Source: Rhipicephalus microplus | Taxonomy: Eukaryota > Arthropoda > Arachnida > Ixodida > Ixodidae | Assembly (NCBI RefSeq): GCF_043290135.1 | Contig: NC_134710.1 | Location: forward strand, 134,244,655-134,308,654 | Length of the DNA stretch: 64,000 nt | Reading direction: 5' to 3' | Shown here: positions 12,160-24,841 of the stretch, one piece after another | Numbering within the stretch: position 1 is the first letter of the stretch | Layout of the letters: every line of letters begins with the position of its first letter | Notes under the pieces: model-generated | What the model saw: the letters and a program-made list of their open reading frames with translations, nothing else | Told to the model about the DNA's origin: nothing | Databases searched by the model: none | Position numbers and translations under genes: made by a program

Positions 12160-12758
12160 TTTTGCATTACCACATTTTTTGCTCCTTCCAAAAAAGCCTT
12201 CATAAAATTTACCTTGCGTAATAAATGCACCCGCCAACTTCGCTCGGACTTTTCAAGAAAGAAAGTACATTCATTGCACGAGTAAATATGGTATTTAACA
12301 TTTTGCATCCTTATTTAATTCTAACAGCCAAAAAAATGAAAAATAAGTGTCTCAGGCCTTCAAGGAAAAAGGCTTTACGAGTAAACAAATGTTTGAAACG
12401 AAGCACACACATGATAAACTGCGATGCTTCTCTGTTGGTATAGACAGCTTTGTGCTGAAGGCGCATACCTATAGCAAAAATGCAGTTGGCAATTCAGGAT
12501 TTTTTAAAAGGTCTGATCAGCAGTAAATGGCCCATAAATTTGTGCATCTGAGACCTCTGCTTTCTGTTCATTTTGTGGAGTTGGGGTTTAAAAACACTTG
12601 GAAAATTTTCAGGTCTGATAAATCAATGCCTATCATATTGTGTGGTGTCACCTCATCCACATTCATATATCGGACAAATTCTGGTAAATCAAACTTCTTG
12701 ATAATTCAAACAAAATTCAGACGTCCCTTCGAGTTTCAATTAACGAGAGGCGAGTGTA
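12160..12758. mobile_element. Tigger/pogo-like MITE, solo copy
   Basis: This AT-rich segment matches parts of 60622-60957 and 63620-63768, for example 'aggccttcaa', 'gtaaacaaatgtttgaaac', 'gtgtggtgtcacctca' and 'attcaaacaaaattcag'. The right end, read inward, is TACACTCGCCTCTCGTTAATT-like, with TA at 12757-12758. The left boundary is not certain. It contains no transposase and is the uninterrupted counterpart of the element split at 60.6-63.8 kb. Confidence 0.6.
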
Positions 12759-15727
12759 TTATTTGCTAATGCTACAGTGTTAGTGAGCTCGTTTCGAAAA
12801 TATTCCGGTGTTGGTGTTGTTGGCTGCGAGTAAAAAACTATCTTTTCAGTGACCAAGTAATTGAGAGAGATGCAAATAAAATAATAAAATTTGTGGGTTT
12901 GAGTGAGGATGCACGCCAGGCTGTGTGTCAAGCAGGTGTTGTACCGCAGAGATTCGTTGATTTGGATGTCATCTAGTGGAAGGCGTCTCCTTAACACACC
13001 ATTTGGCAGAAGTCTAGAATCATGCCAGGCTTCAAAAGATGTGAATTGAGCAACAAGTGGGTGCTTTAAAAGGAGACTTACACAAAATTTCGCTGTCGAG
13101 ATAGCCTGCGGGTTTGATTCCCGTGATTCGTATTACATCTGCAAAATATCAAGAGTGAACATAGCTTGCGGGAGGTATTTTAAATTAATATTAAAGTTTG
13201 CATGAGCACTCGACTCTGTTGTGGCACCGACACTATGCAGTCAATAAAGCAAGTCATGACACCCTTTTCCTTTTGCCTCGTCTGTTCCAGCAGTCTATGC
13301 TACTCGGCGGCTAATCGTGAGTGCGTGGCCGTGGCGCACTTTTTGGAAGTTTTGTGTTTGGTGACACTGCAGTTCCGTTTCCTATTCGAAAGTAATTTTT
13401 GATGCTGACCGTGCGAAAGTCTGTCACAGTGTGCTGACCTGGTTGCACACGCTATGTGGCGCACGCGCTAACGGCGCACGCTATGTGGTGATAGCTGCAC
13501 CCGGTGACTTTTTGTTTTTGGAGCTCTCTTTAACCAAAACTGGTCGATAATGAGCGGCCTGTAAATAATTATTTGTTGCCTGCTGCAGCAAACAATGTGT
13601 CTGGTTGACTAACAGACCCCCAGCAACATGTTACAGCAGAAAAATGCGAGGTCAAAGTATCCAATCTGTGTCGGCATTACAAAGCACTCAGACATATTTA
13701 ATTGTCGTCATCATAAGCAGAACCATCAATAAAGTGAACAGCTGTGCAGGTTCGCATGTTGCCCTTCGCTGATTCACAAAAGAATTATAGCGCAGTGGGC
13801 ACTTAACTGCGCTTGAAATAAGCATTCAAAGATACTTTGAAATGACAAATGTTATGCACACGGTTGTTTGTTTCCTTCCAGCACGCTTGATGCATGTACG
13901 GAGAATCGAAGCAGTTTAGTATAGTAGTTCAGAAGGGGATGCCTACGAGGGCCGATCAGCCAACGAGTAGGAAGTTGTGGGGTTTGCTCAATTTCTGTGG
14001 CTCATGCATAATAATGATGATAATAGGTTTTTGCAAGACCGCTGGTTTCGAATTCTGTGCCTACCCTGACGTGGCACAGGCTCCCGTAATAAGCTTTCAG
14101 TGTAGTCTTGGTATTTCCCAAAATCGCAGTCTTTCCCGCTACTCGCTGCTGTCACATGGATGTCTTGCTGCTCCTTGACAAATGCAGTGTGAAGGGTTTA
14201 TTCCAGAATGCAGGACATGATTAGTTGCCTGATTTGAAAACTCATATGAATTCTTGTGGATTAATACGTATACACCTATTCGTTCATTCTGAAAACTTCA
14301 AAATTTCCAATAATTTAAATTCGAATCGAAGCGAATTCAAATATGTTAATATTTGTTTGAATACATGAAGCTTTCGAATATTCGCATAAGCCACATCACA
14401 ATAATAAAAAAATGCTAAAAATGTAATCTAAACAGAGAAACTTCCTTAAACATGTAATATTGTGTGGCAGAATCATAATATTGCACCATGTGTCAAACAC
14501 GTCAATTGTAAAGCGTGGGGGTGGTTCAAAGCTGGGCCCCCGTTACAAAGTGCTCAGCTGCACAGGTGTGCATGGCACCATACAGGTGCACAATGGGTAC
14601 CAATTTTACCAATTAACAAAAGGAAGAATTATGGTGTATTGGGAACTTTCCCTGGCAGAAGGCTTTCTAAGACAACTTGGAATGGCCAACATTAAACACA
14701 CAAACCTTCCTTCTCTTCCGGCAAGGTTGAAGGTGATTTGCACAGGGCTCTATCACGCTATCGCGTTCTACTTTTGAAGGCGAAGGTGGTAAATTCCTCC
14801 AAGTTCTCTAGGGCTTAATCTGTCAAAGCTATTTACATGCTTAAGGATAGTGTAGTGAACAGTACTGGGTTAGTTTTGACTACCTGGCCTACCTTGAAGA
14901 ACCACTATAGAGAAATTTAGATGGAACATTAAGTAATTAGCATATTTTTACAATACCATAAAAGCCACTTTTGTTGCGAGAGGCAGTTCAATGAGCCTGA
15001 AAAAAAAACAAGCACAAATGAGTGGTATACTGAAGAGGCAAAAAAAAAGAAGAAGAAAAGAAGTATGCATATTAAAAAAAACATCAATCACATACGATGA
15101 AACTAACACAAGATTTTGAGTTAATACTTTACAAGTCTAAAATAATTGCGACCACTAGGTTAGCAGTACAGCATTACTGTGACTACTGAGCCAATGTGGC
15201 GGGTAAGCAAAACCTCATTTGCACATGTACGGTAATCTGGACGTGACACCAACCCTATTGAGTGAACGTTTCCAGACTATTCAGAACATTAGTTGACAGG
15301 AGCTCCATGTGACCTAAACCTCTGAACCACTAGCATGAGTAGTCATCTGAGAAATCATTGGCATTTGGGACTCCTCAAGTACAGCTTAAATAAAAACCGT
15401 ATGTCCTTTACATCTGTTTACATTTGAATGTGGCATCAACGATAACCGCGCTGGAATCGAATCCACGCTCTCGTATGATGAATCTGGGGTGCTATTGTGG
15501 AGTGACGCTTTAATGCTATGCTATTCTTGTTATCACTCGCGACTGGCTAATTGCATTGATAACTCGGACGGACCTTCGCTCTGACCACTGGCCAAGCGCA
15601 AGAAGAGCACTGGCCTCGGAAAAGGCATCGTTCTGTGATTGCACTCCAGGGCTACTTCTGGACTGCCATGACAAAGTTATACTCATGGTACGTATTATAC
15701 GTATTTTTCCACATGTAAAACACCTAT
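12759..15727. other. Intergenic AT-rich DNA, no gene recognised
   Basis: Only short frames occur (the longest is about 105 residues, at 14460-14777), without recognisable domains, start context or splice logic. Around 14300-14390 there is a run of 'attcgaat'-type sequence typical of a decayed AT-rich repeat. No RNA gene is visible. Confidence 0.4.
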
Positions 15728-15820
15728 AAAGGTGGTTTCTCTGTAGTAAAGGAATGCTATATTGTGCAGTAAAGGAGTGATGTAAAGGTGGTTTCACTCT
15801 AGTTAAGGAATGCTACACAC
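15728..15820. repeat. Two-copy 56-bp direct repeat
   Basis: The phrase 'aaaggtggtttc' followed by 't(a/t)gt(a/t)aaggaatgcta' starts at 15728 and again at 15784. It lies shortly upstream of the larger minisatellite at 15942. Confidence 0.6.
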
Positions 15821-15941
15821 ATTCAGCTAATGTGCCGCTACAAAATTGTAGTTTTTTTTTATCATCTTCATGATACTGCATCTGTCCGCTCACTGAAAAC
15901 ACTTAGCACATCCTAGCCTTCTAGGGAGCAGGGGTATAGTC

Positions 15942-16268
15942 TGAAGCATTGAAGGAAAGCCCCAGGACTTTATACGAAGTGGCAGAAGAAAATAGTGCAT
16001 TAGAACAGGAGTATGTTGAAGCATTAAAGTAGAACCCCTGGCGCTGTCTGCTGAGTAGCAGAAGAAATGAGTGCATTAGATTGTGTGTATATTGAAGCAT
16101 TAAACTGGAATCCCTGCACTCTAGATAGTGCATATTTTGAAGCATCAAAATGCAACCATTGGCACCCTCTGTGAAGTGGCAGAAGAAAGTAGTGCATTAG
16201 GGTAGGTGTATGTTGAGGTGCCCTCAACCCCTGGTGCCTGGTGGAACAAAGTGGTGCGTTAGAGGAGG
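15942..16268. repeat. Minisatellite, 75-76 bp period
   Basis: Imperfect units begin 'tgaagcatt' at 15942, 16017, 16093 and (as tgaagcatc) 16138, with a diverged start 'tgaggtgcc' at 16214. Spacings are 75, 76, 45 and 76, so the third unit carries a roughly 31-bp deletion. Each full unit contains 'gcagaagaaa' and 'agtgcattag'. Open frames across the array are by-products of the repeat. Confidence 0.8.
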
Positions 16269-16699
16269 GGAAAACTCCTCAGTATGCCTTCTATCGTATG
16301 TATTTTGCTATGTCAGCCGAATGTAGGCACTGTGTTGGCACAGTCGTGTGTGGCAACTACGAGTTGACCACACAATGTGAGAACGCCCTAGGAGCAGTGC
16401 GATTTCTAAGAATGGTGATGAAAGTAGAAGTACGAGTTGAACCTTCGGTATCGCGCTAGGCCCGAGTTTCATGAAAAAGATGCTTAGTGCAAGTAATTAG
16501 CAAGAGCAACACTCCGCAGAATGGCAGCAGTGAGGCACACATCAGAAACTAGCGGTGTTTTTCACATAAATGTACAGTTTTGAAGTTAAACTCTTCGTAC
16601 AGCAGACAAAAATTTCATGCTAACAGTGTGGCGTCTTCTTCATATCTCCACTTGTCATCAACGTTCATAGGCTGAAATGACTCCACGTTTTTGTGGTTC

Positions 16700-16924
16700 T
16701 TAAATTTCATGCTGGCATTCTTGTCGGAGTTGAAGTAGCTTTCCTTGAGTGCCTAATATATTTCTCTGCATATAAGTTCTTATGGCCTTTACAGCACACT
16801 TGTGGATTCCCTCCTGCAACATTGAGCAAATGCCTATGAAGTCACTGAACTTTCTGATTAACACTTTCTTCGGAGCATGTGGCACAATGTAAGGCGAATG
16901 CATCAAATCATGTAAGCTGCGCAC
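16700..16924 (-). other. Unidentified 74-residue open frame
   Basis: The frame starts with Met and encodes a basic, Leu/Ile-containing peptide without any motif I recognise. Its composition is compatible with a decayed transposase or a host exon, but no splice sites or neighbours support either. It is included because it stands out from the surrounding AT-rich DNA. Confidence 0.15.
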
Positions 16925-17352
16925 TACAGTGTGGTGTCACTCCTGGATATATTTTTTTACACCAAGTTTTTTTTTCTTACTTTGGGTCCTTTTATAGTGT
17001 ATTTTCAGATAAGGCAGTTTCCACACCATTTCACCCCTTAGTTCTTTAAAATTAGGCAAGCAACTAGAAACAGTGACAAGCGGTAGTTTTTGTGTTGCCT
17101 CAACTCACCATTCAAGATGTCATTTAGCGTGGATGCACTCATTCTTTGCTAAATGTAAACTACATTTTAAGCTCTTCTTTATTGCTTGATGTGACAAGGA
17201 TGCATGAATTTTCAGGCACGTAATACTAATTATCTTTTGTTTCTGTTTTATCAAAGTGCACTGCTTCTCAATGTGAAATTTGAAGAGCATTCTTGTAACT
17301 GACCATTGCAGTTGAATGTGCGCTATATATGTTTGTATATATTATAACTTAG

Positions 17353-17435
17353 AACTGCGATGGCGTAGTGGTTAGAGCATCCGCCTCGCATGCAAAAGGT
17401 CCGTGGTTCAAATCCCGGATCCGCGCAGTTCCCAA
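17353..17435 (+). promoter_or_regulatory. tRNA-like head with Pol III boxes, RTE copy B
   Basis: A perfect box A (TGGCGTAGTGG) is followed by a CTCGCAT anticodon-loop-like segment and box B (GGTTCAAATCC, one base from consensus). The ends 'ctgcg' and 'cgcag' can pair as an acceptor-like stem. An A-run follows. It resembles an alanine-type tRNA (CGC in the loop), but the anticodon stem is poorly paired, so it is a tRNA-derived promoter module rather than a working tRNA gene. Confidence 0.75.
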
Positions 17436-20400
17436 CCGGATATATAAAAAAAATCCGCGTGTTGATGGAACTGCCTTAAGAGGCCTGGGGTGCGGCCTCA
17501 CCGGTAACCACCGCCGGGAACGCACTCCCTCACCAGAGAAGGATTGGCCACCATGGTGCAGTATCTGGCCACTACCTCCCACATGCATACGTCAAATAAA
17601 TCACGGGCCTCACTCCCCAGCAGCTGCGAAGCAACTGACCACGGCGGCGGTCAGATCTGCAACGCAGCAGAGGGTGCTAAGAATCTCTGGATTCGGACAG
17701 GCCGCCATTGGAACCTGAACTTGGCAACGTTTAGCGCTAGAACCTTATCTAGTGAGGGAAGTCTAGCTGTACTATTCGAGGAGCTAGAGGGTGTTAAATG
17801 GGATATAATAGGGCTCAGTGAGGTTAGGAGGACAGATGAGGCCTATACTGTGCTACAGAATGGGCACGTCCTTTGCTATCGGGGCTTGGCAGACAGAAGA
17901 GAACTAGGAGTGGGGTTCCTAATTCACAGAAACATAGCTGGCAACATAGAGGAATACTATAGCATTAATGAAAGGGTGGTAGGTATTGTAATTAAACTGA
18001 ATAAAAGATACAAGATGAAGGTAGTAAAGGCTTACGCACCTACATCCAGCCATGATGACGCTTCAGTTGAAAGCTTCTATGAAGACGTGGAATTGGCAAC
18101 GAGTAAGGTAAAAACACAGTATACTATAGTGATGGGCGACTTTAATGCAAAGGTAGGGAAGAAGCAGGCTGGAGACCAGGCAGTAGGAGATTATGGCATC
18201 GGCACTAGAAACGCCAGAGAAGAGCTACTAGTAGAATTCGCAGAACGCAATAATTTACGGATTTTGAATACCTTATACCGAAAACGAGAAAACCGCAAGT
18301 GGACATGGAGGAGCCCTAATGGCGAAAATAAGAACGAAATAGACTTTATAATGACTGCACACCCAGGAATCATGCAGGATGCGGAAGTGGTTGGCAAGGT
18401 ACGATGCAGTGACCATAGAATGGTACGGTTTCGAATTCGCCTAGACTTGAAGAAGGAACGACAGAAACTGATACGCAAGAAGCCAATCAATCAGCTAGCA
18501 CTGAGAGGGAAAGTACAGGAATTCAGAGTGTCGCTCCAGAACAGGTACTCGGCTCTTAGTGAGGAAACCAACCTTAGCGTAGATACAATGAATGATAATC
18601 TGACGAGTATCATTACGGAGTGTGCAGTGGAAGTTGGAGGCAGGGTAGTTAGACAGGACACTGGCAAGCTTTCCCAGGAAACGAAGAATCTCATTAAGAA
18701 GCGTCAAATCATGAAAGTCTCAAGTACAACAGACAAAATAGAACTGGCAGAGCTTTCGAAGTTGATTAATAGACGTAAAGTATGCGATGTGAGAAGGTAT
18801 AACATGGAGAGAATTGAACACGCTCTGAAAAACGGAGGAAGCGTCAAAGCAGTGAAGAGGAAACTTAGGATAGGCAAAAGTCGGATGTATGCACTGAGGG
18901 ACAAAGAAGGCAAAATAGCTACCAATATGGATAGGATAGTTAAATAGCGGAGGAGTTTTACAGAGATCTGTACAGTAGCCGAGATAACCACGACCTTAAT
19001 ACTATAAGAACTAGCAGTAACCCAGATGACACCCCACAAGTAATGATAGAAGAAGTCAGAAAAGCATTGGAGAGCATGCAAAGAGGCAAAGCTGCTGGTG
19101 AGGATCAGGTAACATCAGATCTGCTGAAAGATGGAGGACAGATTGTGTTAGAAAAACTAGCCACCCTGTTTACGAGGTGTCTCCTGACGGGAAGGGTACC
19201 AGAGTCTTGGAAAAACGCTAACATCATCTTAATACATAAGAAAGGAGATGACAAGGACTTGAAGAATTACAGGCCGATCAGCTTGCTCTCTGTAGTATAC
19301 AAGCTATTTACAAAGGTAATTGCTAACAGAGTAAAGAAAACATTAGAATTCAATCAACCAAAGGAACAAGCAGGATTTCGAACAGGCTATTCAACAATTG
19401 ACCACAGTCATACTATCAATCAGGTACTAGAGAAATGCTCAGAGTATAACCAACCACTATACATAGCCTTCATATAGATTACGAGAAGGCGTTTGATTCA
19501 GCAGAAATATCAGCCGTCATGCAGACACTGCGGAATCAGGGCGTAGATGAAGTATATATAAACATTCTGGAAGAAATCTACAGCGGATCAACTGCTACCA
19601 TTGTGCTTCATAAAGAAAGCAACAGAATACCAATCAAGAAGGGTGTAAGACAGGGGGACACAATCTCCCCAATGCTATTTACCGCGTGCTTACAGGAGGT
19701 TTTCAGAAGCCTAGAATGGGAACAGTTAGGGATAGGAGTTAATGGAGAATACCTTAGTAACCTGCGCTTCGCCGATGACATTGCATTGCTGAGTAACTCA
19801 GGGGACGAATTGCAACTCATGATTACGGAGTTAGACAAGGAGAGCAGAAAGGTGGGTCTTAAAATTAATCTGCAAAAAACGAAAGTAATGTACAACAACC
19901 TCGGAAAGGAGCAGCGCTTCGAGATAGGTAATAGTGCACTTGAAGTAGTAAAGGACTATGTCTAATTAGGGCAGGTAATAACCGCAGAGCCGAACCACGT
20001 GATTGAAGTAACTAGAAGAATAAGAATCGGGTGGAGCACATTTGGCAAGCTCTCTCAAATTATGACAAGTAGATTGCCACTATCCCTCAAGAGGAAAGTA
20101 TATAACAGCTGTATCTTGCCGGTACTTAGCTACGGAGCAGAAACCTGGAGACTTACAAAGAGGGTTCAGCTTAAATTGAGTACGACGCAGCGAGCAATGG
20201 AAAGAAAAATGATAGGTGTAACCTTCAGAGACAAGAAGAGAGCAGAGTGGATTAGGGGACAAACGGGAGTTAAGGATATCATAGTTGAAATAAAGAAGAG
20301 GAAATGGACATGGGCCGGGCATGTAGCGCGTAGACAGGATAACCGCTGGTCATTAAGGGTAACTAACTGGATTCCCAGAGAAGGGAAGCGGGTTAGGGGG

Positions 20401-20542
20401 AGACAGAAGGTTAGGTGGGTAGATGAGATTAAGAAGTTTGCGGGTATAAATTGGCAGCAGCAAGCACAGGACCGGGTCAACTGGCAGAACATGGGAGAGG
20501 TCTTTGTCCTGCAGTGGACGTAGTCAGGCTGATGATGATGAA
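17353..20542 (+). mobile_element. RTE-type LINE with tRNA-like head, copy B
   Basis: This is the better preserved copy. An open frame of 467 codons (17544-18947) carries the endonuclease ('GLSEVRR', 'MGDFNAKVG', 'EIDFIMT', catalytic 'CSDHRM' with His codon at 18414-18416). It then shifts frame near 18943 through loss of one A in an A-run. RT follows at 19043-19477 and 19519-19965 ('YRPISLLSVVYKLF', 'GVRQGDTISPMLF', 'FADD' with Asp codons at 19774-19779). The C-terminal region is at 19999-20523 ('WAGHVARR'). A 2-base insertion near 19473 and a TAA at 19963-19965 are further lesions. The tail is TGATGATGATG. The catalytic residues that copy A has lost are intact here. Confidence 0.9.
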
Positions 20543-22212
20543 GTTGCAAAACTCCCCGCGTCAGACTACTCGTCACACGGCGCCGGGACAGCTTCCGGTT
20601 CAGTGGCGCTGGCAGCGCAACAAGCTTCCGCTAGCAGACAAAAACGCGTAGTCGTCGTGGCAAGACGCCGTGGCGGCCGTTCTGCAAGAGATTTGCCAAC
20701 AGTATGTTATCGAGATTTGTTGTGCTGCCGCAGAAACTTAATACTGCGTAATATTAAGCGGTGTGAGGCAAATACAGTATAATTATGGTTTTCTGAACTG
20801 CCTACAATAAATTAATGCTTGATATATATAGCATGGCATACGAGTGTTCGGTTAGTTGCTAGTTAGGGTAGGTTCAGAATAGATTTTTAGACCCGAAAAA
20901 CCCAATTACAATGTCTGGCATCCTTTATTGTGGCCGTGTTTTTGGGGCTTGAAAATAAATTACAACTATGTGGCGCAATCTCGTGGCTTTTGTCTGGTTA
21001 TGTAGTCAGCTTTTTTTTTTCATGTCAGTCACATTCTTTAGCAACTTAGACCGTCGAAAAGCTGCGCGTGCGGCCATTTTCTTGAGTATGTCTTCCCTCT
21101 GTTTCTTATGGAGTTCCTCTAATGAAACCTTTTAACACAGCTGCAGCCAAAGCTTCGAGCAGAGACCACACTTTGGGGTATCGGTGAGCACTTCGTAGTC
21201 ATTACTCACGAGTCTGCCTGTTGACGCATTGGGACAACATGAACACACTTGCAGCTTTTCTATGTGTTCCAGAAGTTCGGCCCATAGGGTGATGGTATCT
21301 GCATTGCCAGGCGACTTGGCTAAGCGATTTTGACGGCTGCTAATGGTGACTGTCATGTCTTCTGCGACGACAACGCATTTCTCCACAAATAGCACTCTTT
21401 TTTTTGTTTGAGCCCTAGAAACACCACAAGACATCTTGTTTCGCCATTCTCAACAACTTTCCGCCAGCATGCAAACAAACGTTTTCTATGTCTTGAAGCG
21501 ATATGACGCCACTAGTTGACGGCATGTCGGGACTTATTTCACTGTCTTCGAGCTCAGTGCTCGGAGATAGTCTATTCTTTTTCGCCGATGATATTCTGGA
21601 AAAGATCCCACTCCTATCCGGCAGCTTTCGCTTCTTCGTCGCGGGCCCCGCTACAAAAGTAAGCGGGAGAGGTAAGCGGGCAAATTCGGGAATATTCGTG
21701 GAACGCATCCTTCGACGAGATCCCACTTTCCTCTTGCGATTTGTACCTTCTTACCATATGACATGAGTGAAAGTCTTCGGGATGTCCTTCTCATGAAAGA
21801 GCATATCACGCACACGTGAGGTGCCGGGCAGTTTCTTATCCGCACGAAGAATAGCGTGGTCCCATACCTTTCGCTGCTTAGGTGCACGTGGGTACAACAG
21901 AAATGTTGTGGTGTCTCTCATTTCCTGTAGCTACTCTAAAGCCGAGAACGCAACGTCTGGGCATGATGAAAACACGCAACACATACAAAGCAGAACAGGG
22001 CGCGCTGGAGCATAAAACTGTTCACGCAGAAAGATGCCTCCACGGATAAAGACGCACTGCAACATGCAGAACCAACGGAGGTTACGAGAGGGACACGAGC
22101 GAGCATGCAGTAAGTGAATCCGGATGCGACAGCAGCGCCACATTTGTCGCTGGCAGTGGCGGCGCCGCGCAACATCGCTCAGTTTTGCAAATTACCTAGT
22201 TCTAGAAACGTT
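20541..22212 (-). mobile_element. Probable P-element-like (THAP) transposon remnant
   Basis: The left edge 'aagttgcaaaact' (20541-20553) and the reverse complement of 22181-22193 ('aatttgcaaaact') are near-identical. On the right the match extends outward into an AACGTTTCTAGA motif also found in the palindrome at 2.5 kb. Between them lies a minus-strand THAP-domain frame. The outer part of the left end appears to be replaced by the 3' tail of RTE copy B. No transposase core is seen. The P-like assignment rests on the THAP domain and the paired ends and is tentative. Confidence 0.4.
21132..21964 (-). pseudogene. THAP-domain protein remnant
   Basis: Reading down the minus strand from a start at 21964 ('MPRRCVLGF') and across at least two frameshifts gives a THAP-like fold: 'KVWDHAILRADKKLP', a later 'LFHEKDI', then 'GKKVQIARGKWDL' and 'IFPNLPAYLS'. 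These match the C-terminal part of tick THAP domains. It is followed by a Ser-rich linker (21415-21726) and a Cys-containing tail. Several zinc-ligand cysteines are missing, for example Arg in place of Cys before 'DMLFH'. THAP domains bind DNA in P-element-like transposases and in host regulators; the loss of ligands argues for a pseudogene. Confidence 0.6.
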
Positions 22213-22256
22213 GGCCAGCAGGGCATGCCCTCTCCCATCTTTCCTTCCTCCGTGCA

Positions 22257-22342
22257 GAAAACTAAAGTTTCCAAAACTAAAGAAAACTAAACGTGCAGAA
22301 ACGTGCAAAAACTAAAGAAAACTAAACTAAACTAAACTAAAG
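22257..22342. repeat. ACTAA-rich simple repeat
   Basis: The pentamer 'actaa' recurs with 'agaaa' and 'cgtgcagaa' spacers ('aaactaaactaaactaaact' near 22318-22340). It separates the THAP remnant from the LINE fragments at 22.5 kb. Confidence 0.7.
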
Positions 22343-22494
22343 GGGCTTTACAGAAAACAAGACGTGCGCGCGCTACAGTAGCTAGAATAGGAAGGTGTGA
22401 TGAAAGTGCCGGCTAGCGCGTAACGCCTTGGAAGGAAACCACCAGATGGCGCTGGCACACGTTTGCACGTCGGCATTGCGGTCTTGCGCATGAG

Positions 22495-23372
22495 ATCATA
22501 AGTTCAAGCAAGATTAAAAATTAAGCAACGTGGAATGGGTAGGCTTGCCTTAGGAGGTCACGGGAATACACCAAATCAGGGAGTACAAGGTGATATGGGA
22601 TGGACATCATTTGAGGGCAGGGAAGCTAGCAGCAAGATAAAATTTGAGAAGTGATTGAGAGAAATGGGGGAGGAGCGTTGGGCTAGGAAGGTATTCAGCT
22701 ACTTGTACATGAAGAGTGTCGATACAAATTGGCGGAAGCAAACCAGAAAATTGACTGGTAAATACTTGGAAAACAGCAGGGGGCCAAACCAAAAAGAATT
22801 ATCGGTTAAGAAGAAAGTGAAGGAAACGGAGACTGACATGTGGAGAATGGGCATGATTAAGAAGTCCGCACTAGAGATCTATCGAACGTTTAAGCAGGAA
22901 ATTGCCAAGGAAAGGATCTATGATAATACTCGGGGTAGTTCTCTACTGTTTGGGGCCAGAACGGGAGTACTGCGAACCAAGACATATCGGGCCAAATACG
23001 AAGGGGTAGACACAGTATGCAGTGCGTGTGGAGAGGAAGAAGAAACTGCCGAACACTTGATAATGTTCTGTAAAGGGCTTCACCCTGTAGTTCAGGTTGA
23101 TGATGCAGAGTTTTTCAAAGCACTGGGGCTTAGGGACAGTGAGGGCAAAATAAACTTTAAGCGGGTAGAATTAACTAGAAGGAGGTTATCTGATTGGTGG
23201 CTAAAGTCAAGGCACGAGTGAAAATTGAACCCTTCGCTGCAAAGTACGAATCCTCAACCTCACTATTTAAGGAAAAAAATAAATCTAGTTTTTTGTTCAT
23301 TAAGTATTACGGCTTGGTGCGCTAGCCACCGCCCGATCTAAAGGGTACAGCCATATCCACCCATCCATACGT
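22495..23372 (+). pseudogene. LINE 3' end, C-terminal zinc domain (copy 1)
   Basis: The open frame at 22655-23221 extends upstream through a TGA (about 22651-22653). It encodes the C-terminal region of a LINE ORF2 with a Cys/His cluster ('CSACGEEEETAEHLIMFC') of the type at the end of many non-LTR polymerases. The 3' UTR follows (23222-23372), with 'aataaatctag', 'gtattacggct', 'gccaccgcccgat' and a CATC-rich tail. The same tail occurs alone at 1229-1346. This may be the missing 3' part of the minus-strand LINE at 25.3-34.9 kb, but there is no overlap to prove it. Confidence 0.7.
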
Positions 23373-23912
23373 GGCTAGGAAGGTTTTGCAGCTACTTGTA
23401 CGTGAAGAATGTCGATACAAAATGGAGGAAGCGAACCAGAAAATTGACGGGTAAATACTTAGAAAACATCAGAGGGCCAAACCAAAAAAACTATCAGTTA
23501 AGAAGAAGTTGAAGGAAACGGAGACTGACATGTGGAGAATTGGCGTGATTAAGAAGTCCGCACTGGAGATCTATCGAACTTTTAAGCAGAAGGATCTATG
23601 ATAGCACTCGGGGTAGTTCTCTACTGTCTGAGGCCAGGACAGGAGCATTGCAAACCAAGAGATATCGGGCCAAATACGAAGGGGTAGACACGGTATCCAG
23701 TGCATGTGGAGAGGAGGAGGAAACTGCCGAACACTTAATAATGTTCTGTAAAGGGCTTCACCCTATAATTCAGAATGATGGCGCAGAGATTTTCAAAGCA
23801 CTGGAGTTTAGAGACGGGGGGGGGGGGGGGCAAAATAGACTTTACGCGGGTAGAACCAACTAGAAGGAGATTATCTGATTGGCGAGCCACATCAATTCAT
23901 CCATCCATCCAT
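23373..23912 (+). pseudogene. LINE 3' end, C-terminal zinc domain (copy 2)
   Basis: This is a second, shorter copy of the same coding end, beginning at 'gtggctaggaagg' directly after the tail of copy 1. It repeats the zinc cluster ('CGEEEETAEHLIMFC') with small deletions, a G-run of 12 or more at about 23817-23830, and a (CATC)n end. The head-to-tail order suggests insertion of one copy into the tail of another, or a tandem retrotransposition product. Confidence 0.7.
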
Positions 23913-24840
23913 TCATCACCTAGGGCAGCGATGAGCTGCGCAGATGGGAATCAACCACGCGCGCGGGCAATGGTAAACATTTAAAATATGTTTTTTTTGC
24001 TCGTGCATGGCCTCGACTGGCGACCGAGAATATATGTTAATTAGATTGCTTCTGGAAAGCAGAATGCCTACGTGGGTGCGCGACTGAACTGAAATATTGT
24101 CAGGTCGACAGGATGCCGAAAGTGAGCGCGTGACGGCACTGAAACATATTATCGATGAGAAGTGGTAGAGGGGAGTGGAACGATTAACTCAGTTGTGAGC
24201 GATTGCTTGCGACACCTTCCACGGCAAACCATCATTTCCTCAAGCACTAAACTCAGAGACGAGAATCACTAGCGGTATTTGGATGAAAAGCTTTTATTTT
24301 CTGTACACAGGTCATACAACGCATTTTCGAGTAGTGACTATCTGTTTACCACAATGCATTCTTAATAATTGGTCGCACGTTTTTTTTTTTATCCCGAAGA
24401 AAAAAAAAGTTTTATAGTTCACAAGCGCTCCCACAGAACATTAGACTGCAAGCCTAGGTGATAAGCCTGAGCTTCAGGTACTTCCTTTTTTCACTGGAAG
24501 CTGCTCGCTTCTTGTGGAGTACCTTTGTGTAAAAAGGCAAATGGGTGAGCAGAAAAAAAAAAGTGGTTACTTGATTGGTGAGGCTCAGACCATGTTGTGC
24601 TCAGCCCAGAGTGACTTTTTTTTTTCAGACAGGAAACAAGCTCTTCCAAGCTGTCACTGTGAAGATCTTCAAAGTGGTTCAGCTACGACGAAGTTATTTC
24701 AAGGGCGTCTACAATTGCGAAGACCTTTTCCGAAAGGCCTAACCGTAGGCGTCCGCACGAGGGGGGCAAAGGGGGTGGCCTGGGAGAGGGGGGCGCTAAA
24801 TCTGTTCTATAGATTGACTAGGCAGCTGGGCACTATTCTA
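23913..24840. other. No gene recognised
   Basis: The sequence holds an A/T-rich stretch with 'tttatttt' near 24293, several T-runs and a G-rich segment (24757-24795). The 24514-24912 frame has no motif and overlaps low-complexity sequence. Nothing else is supported. Confidence 0.3.
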
Positions 24841-24841
24841 G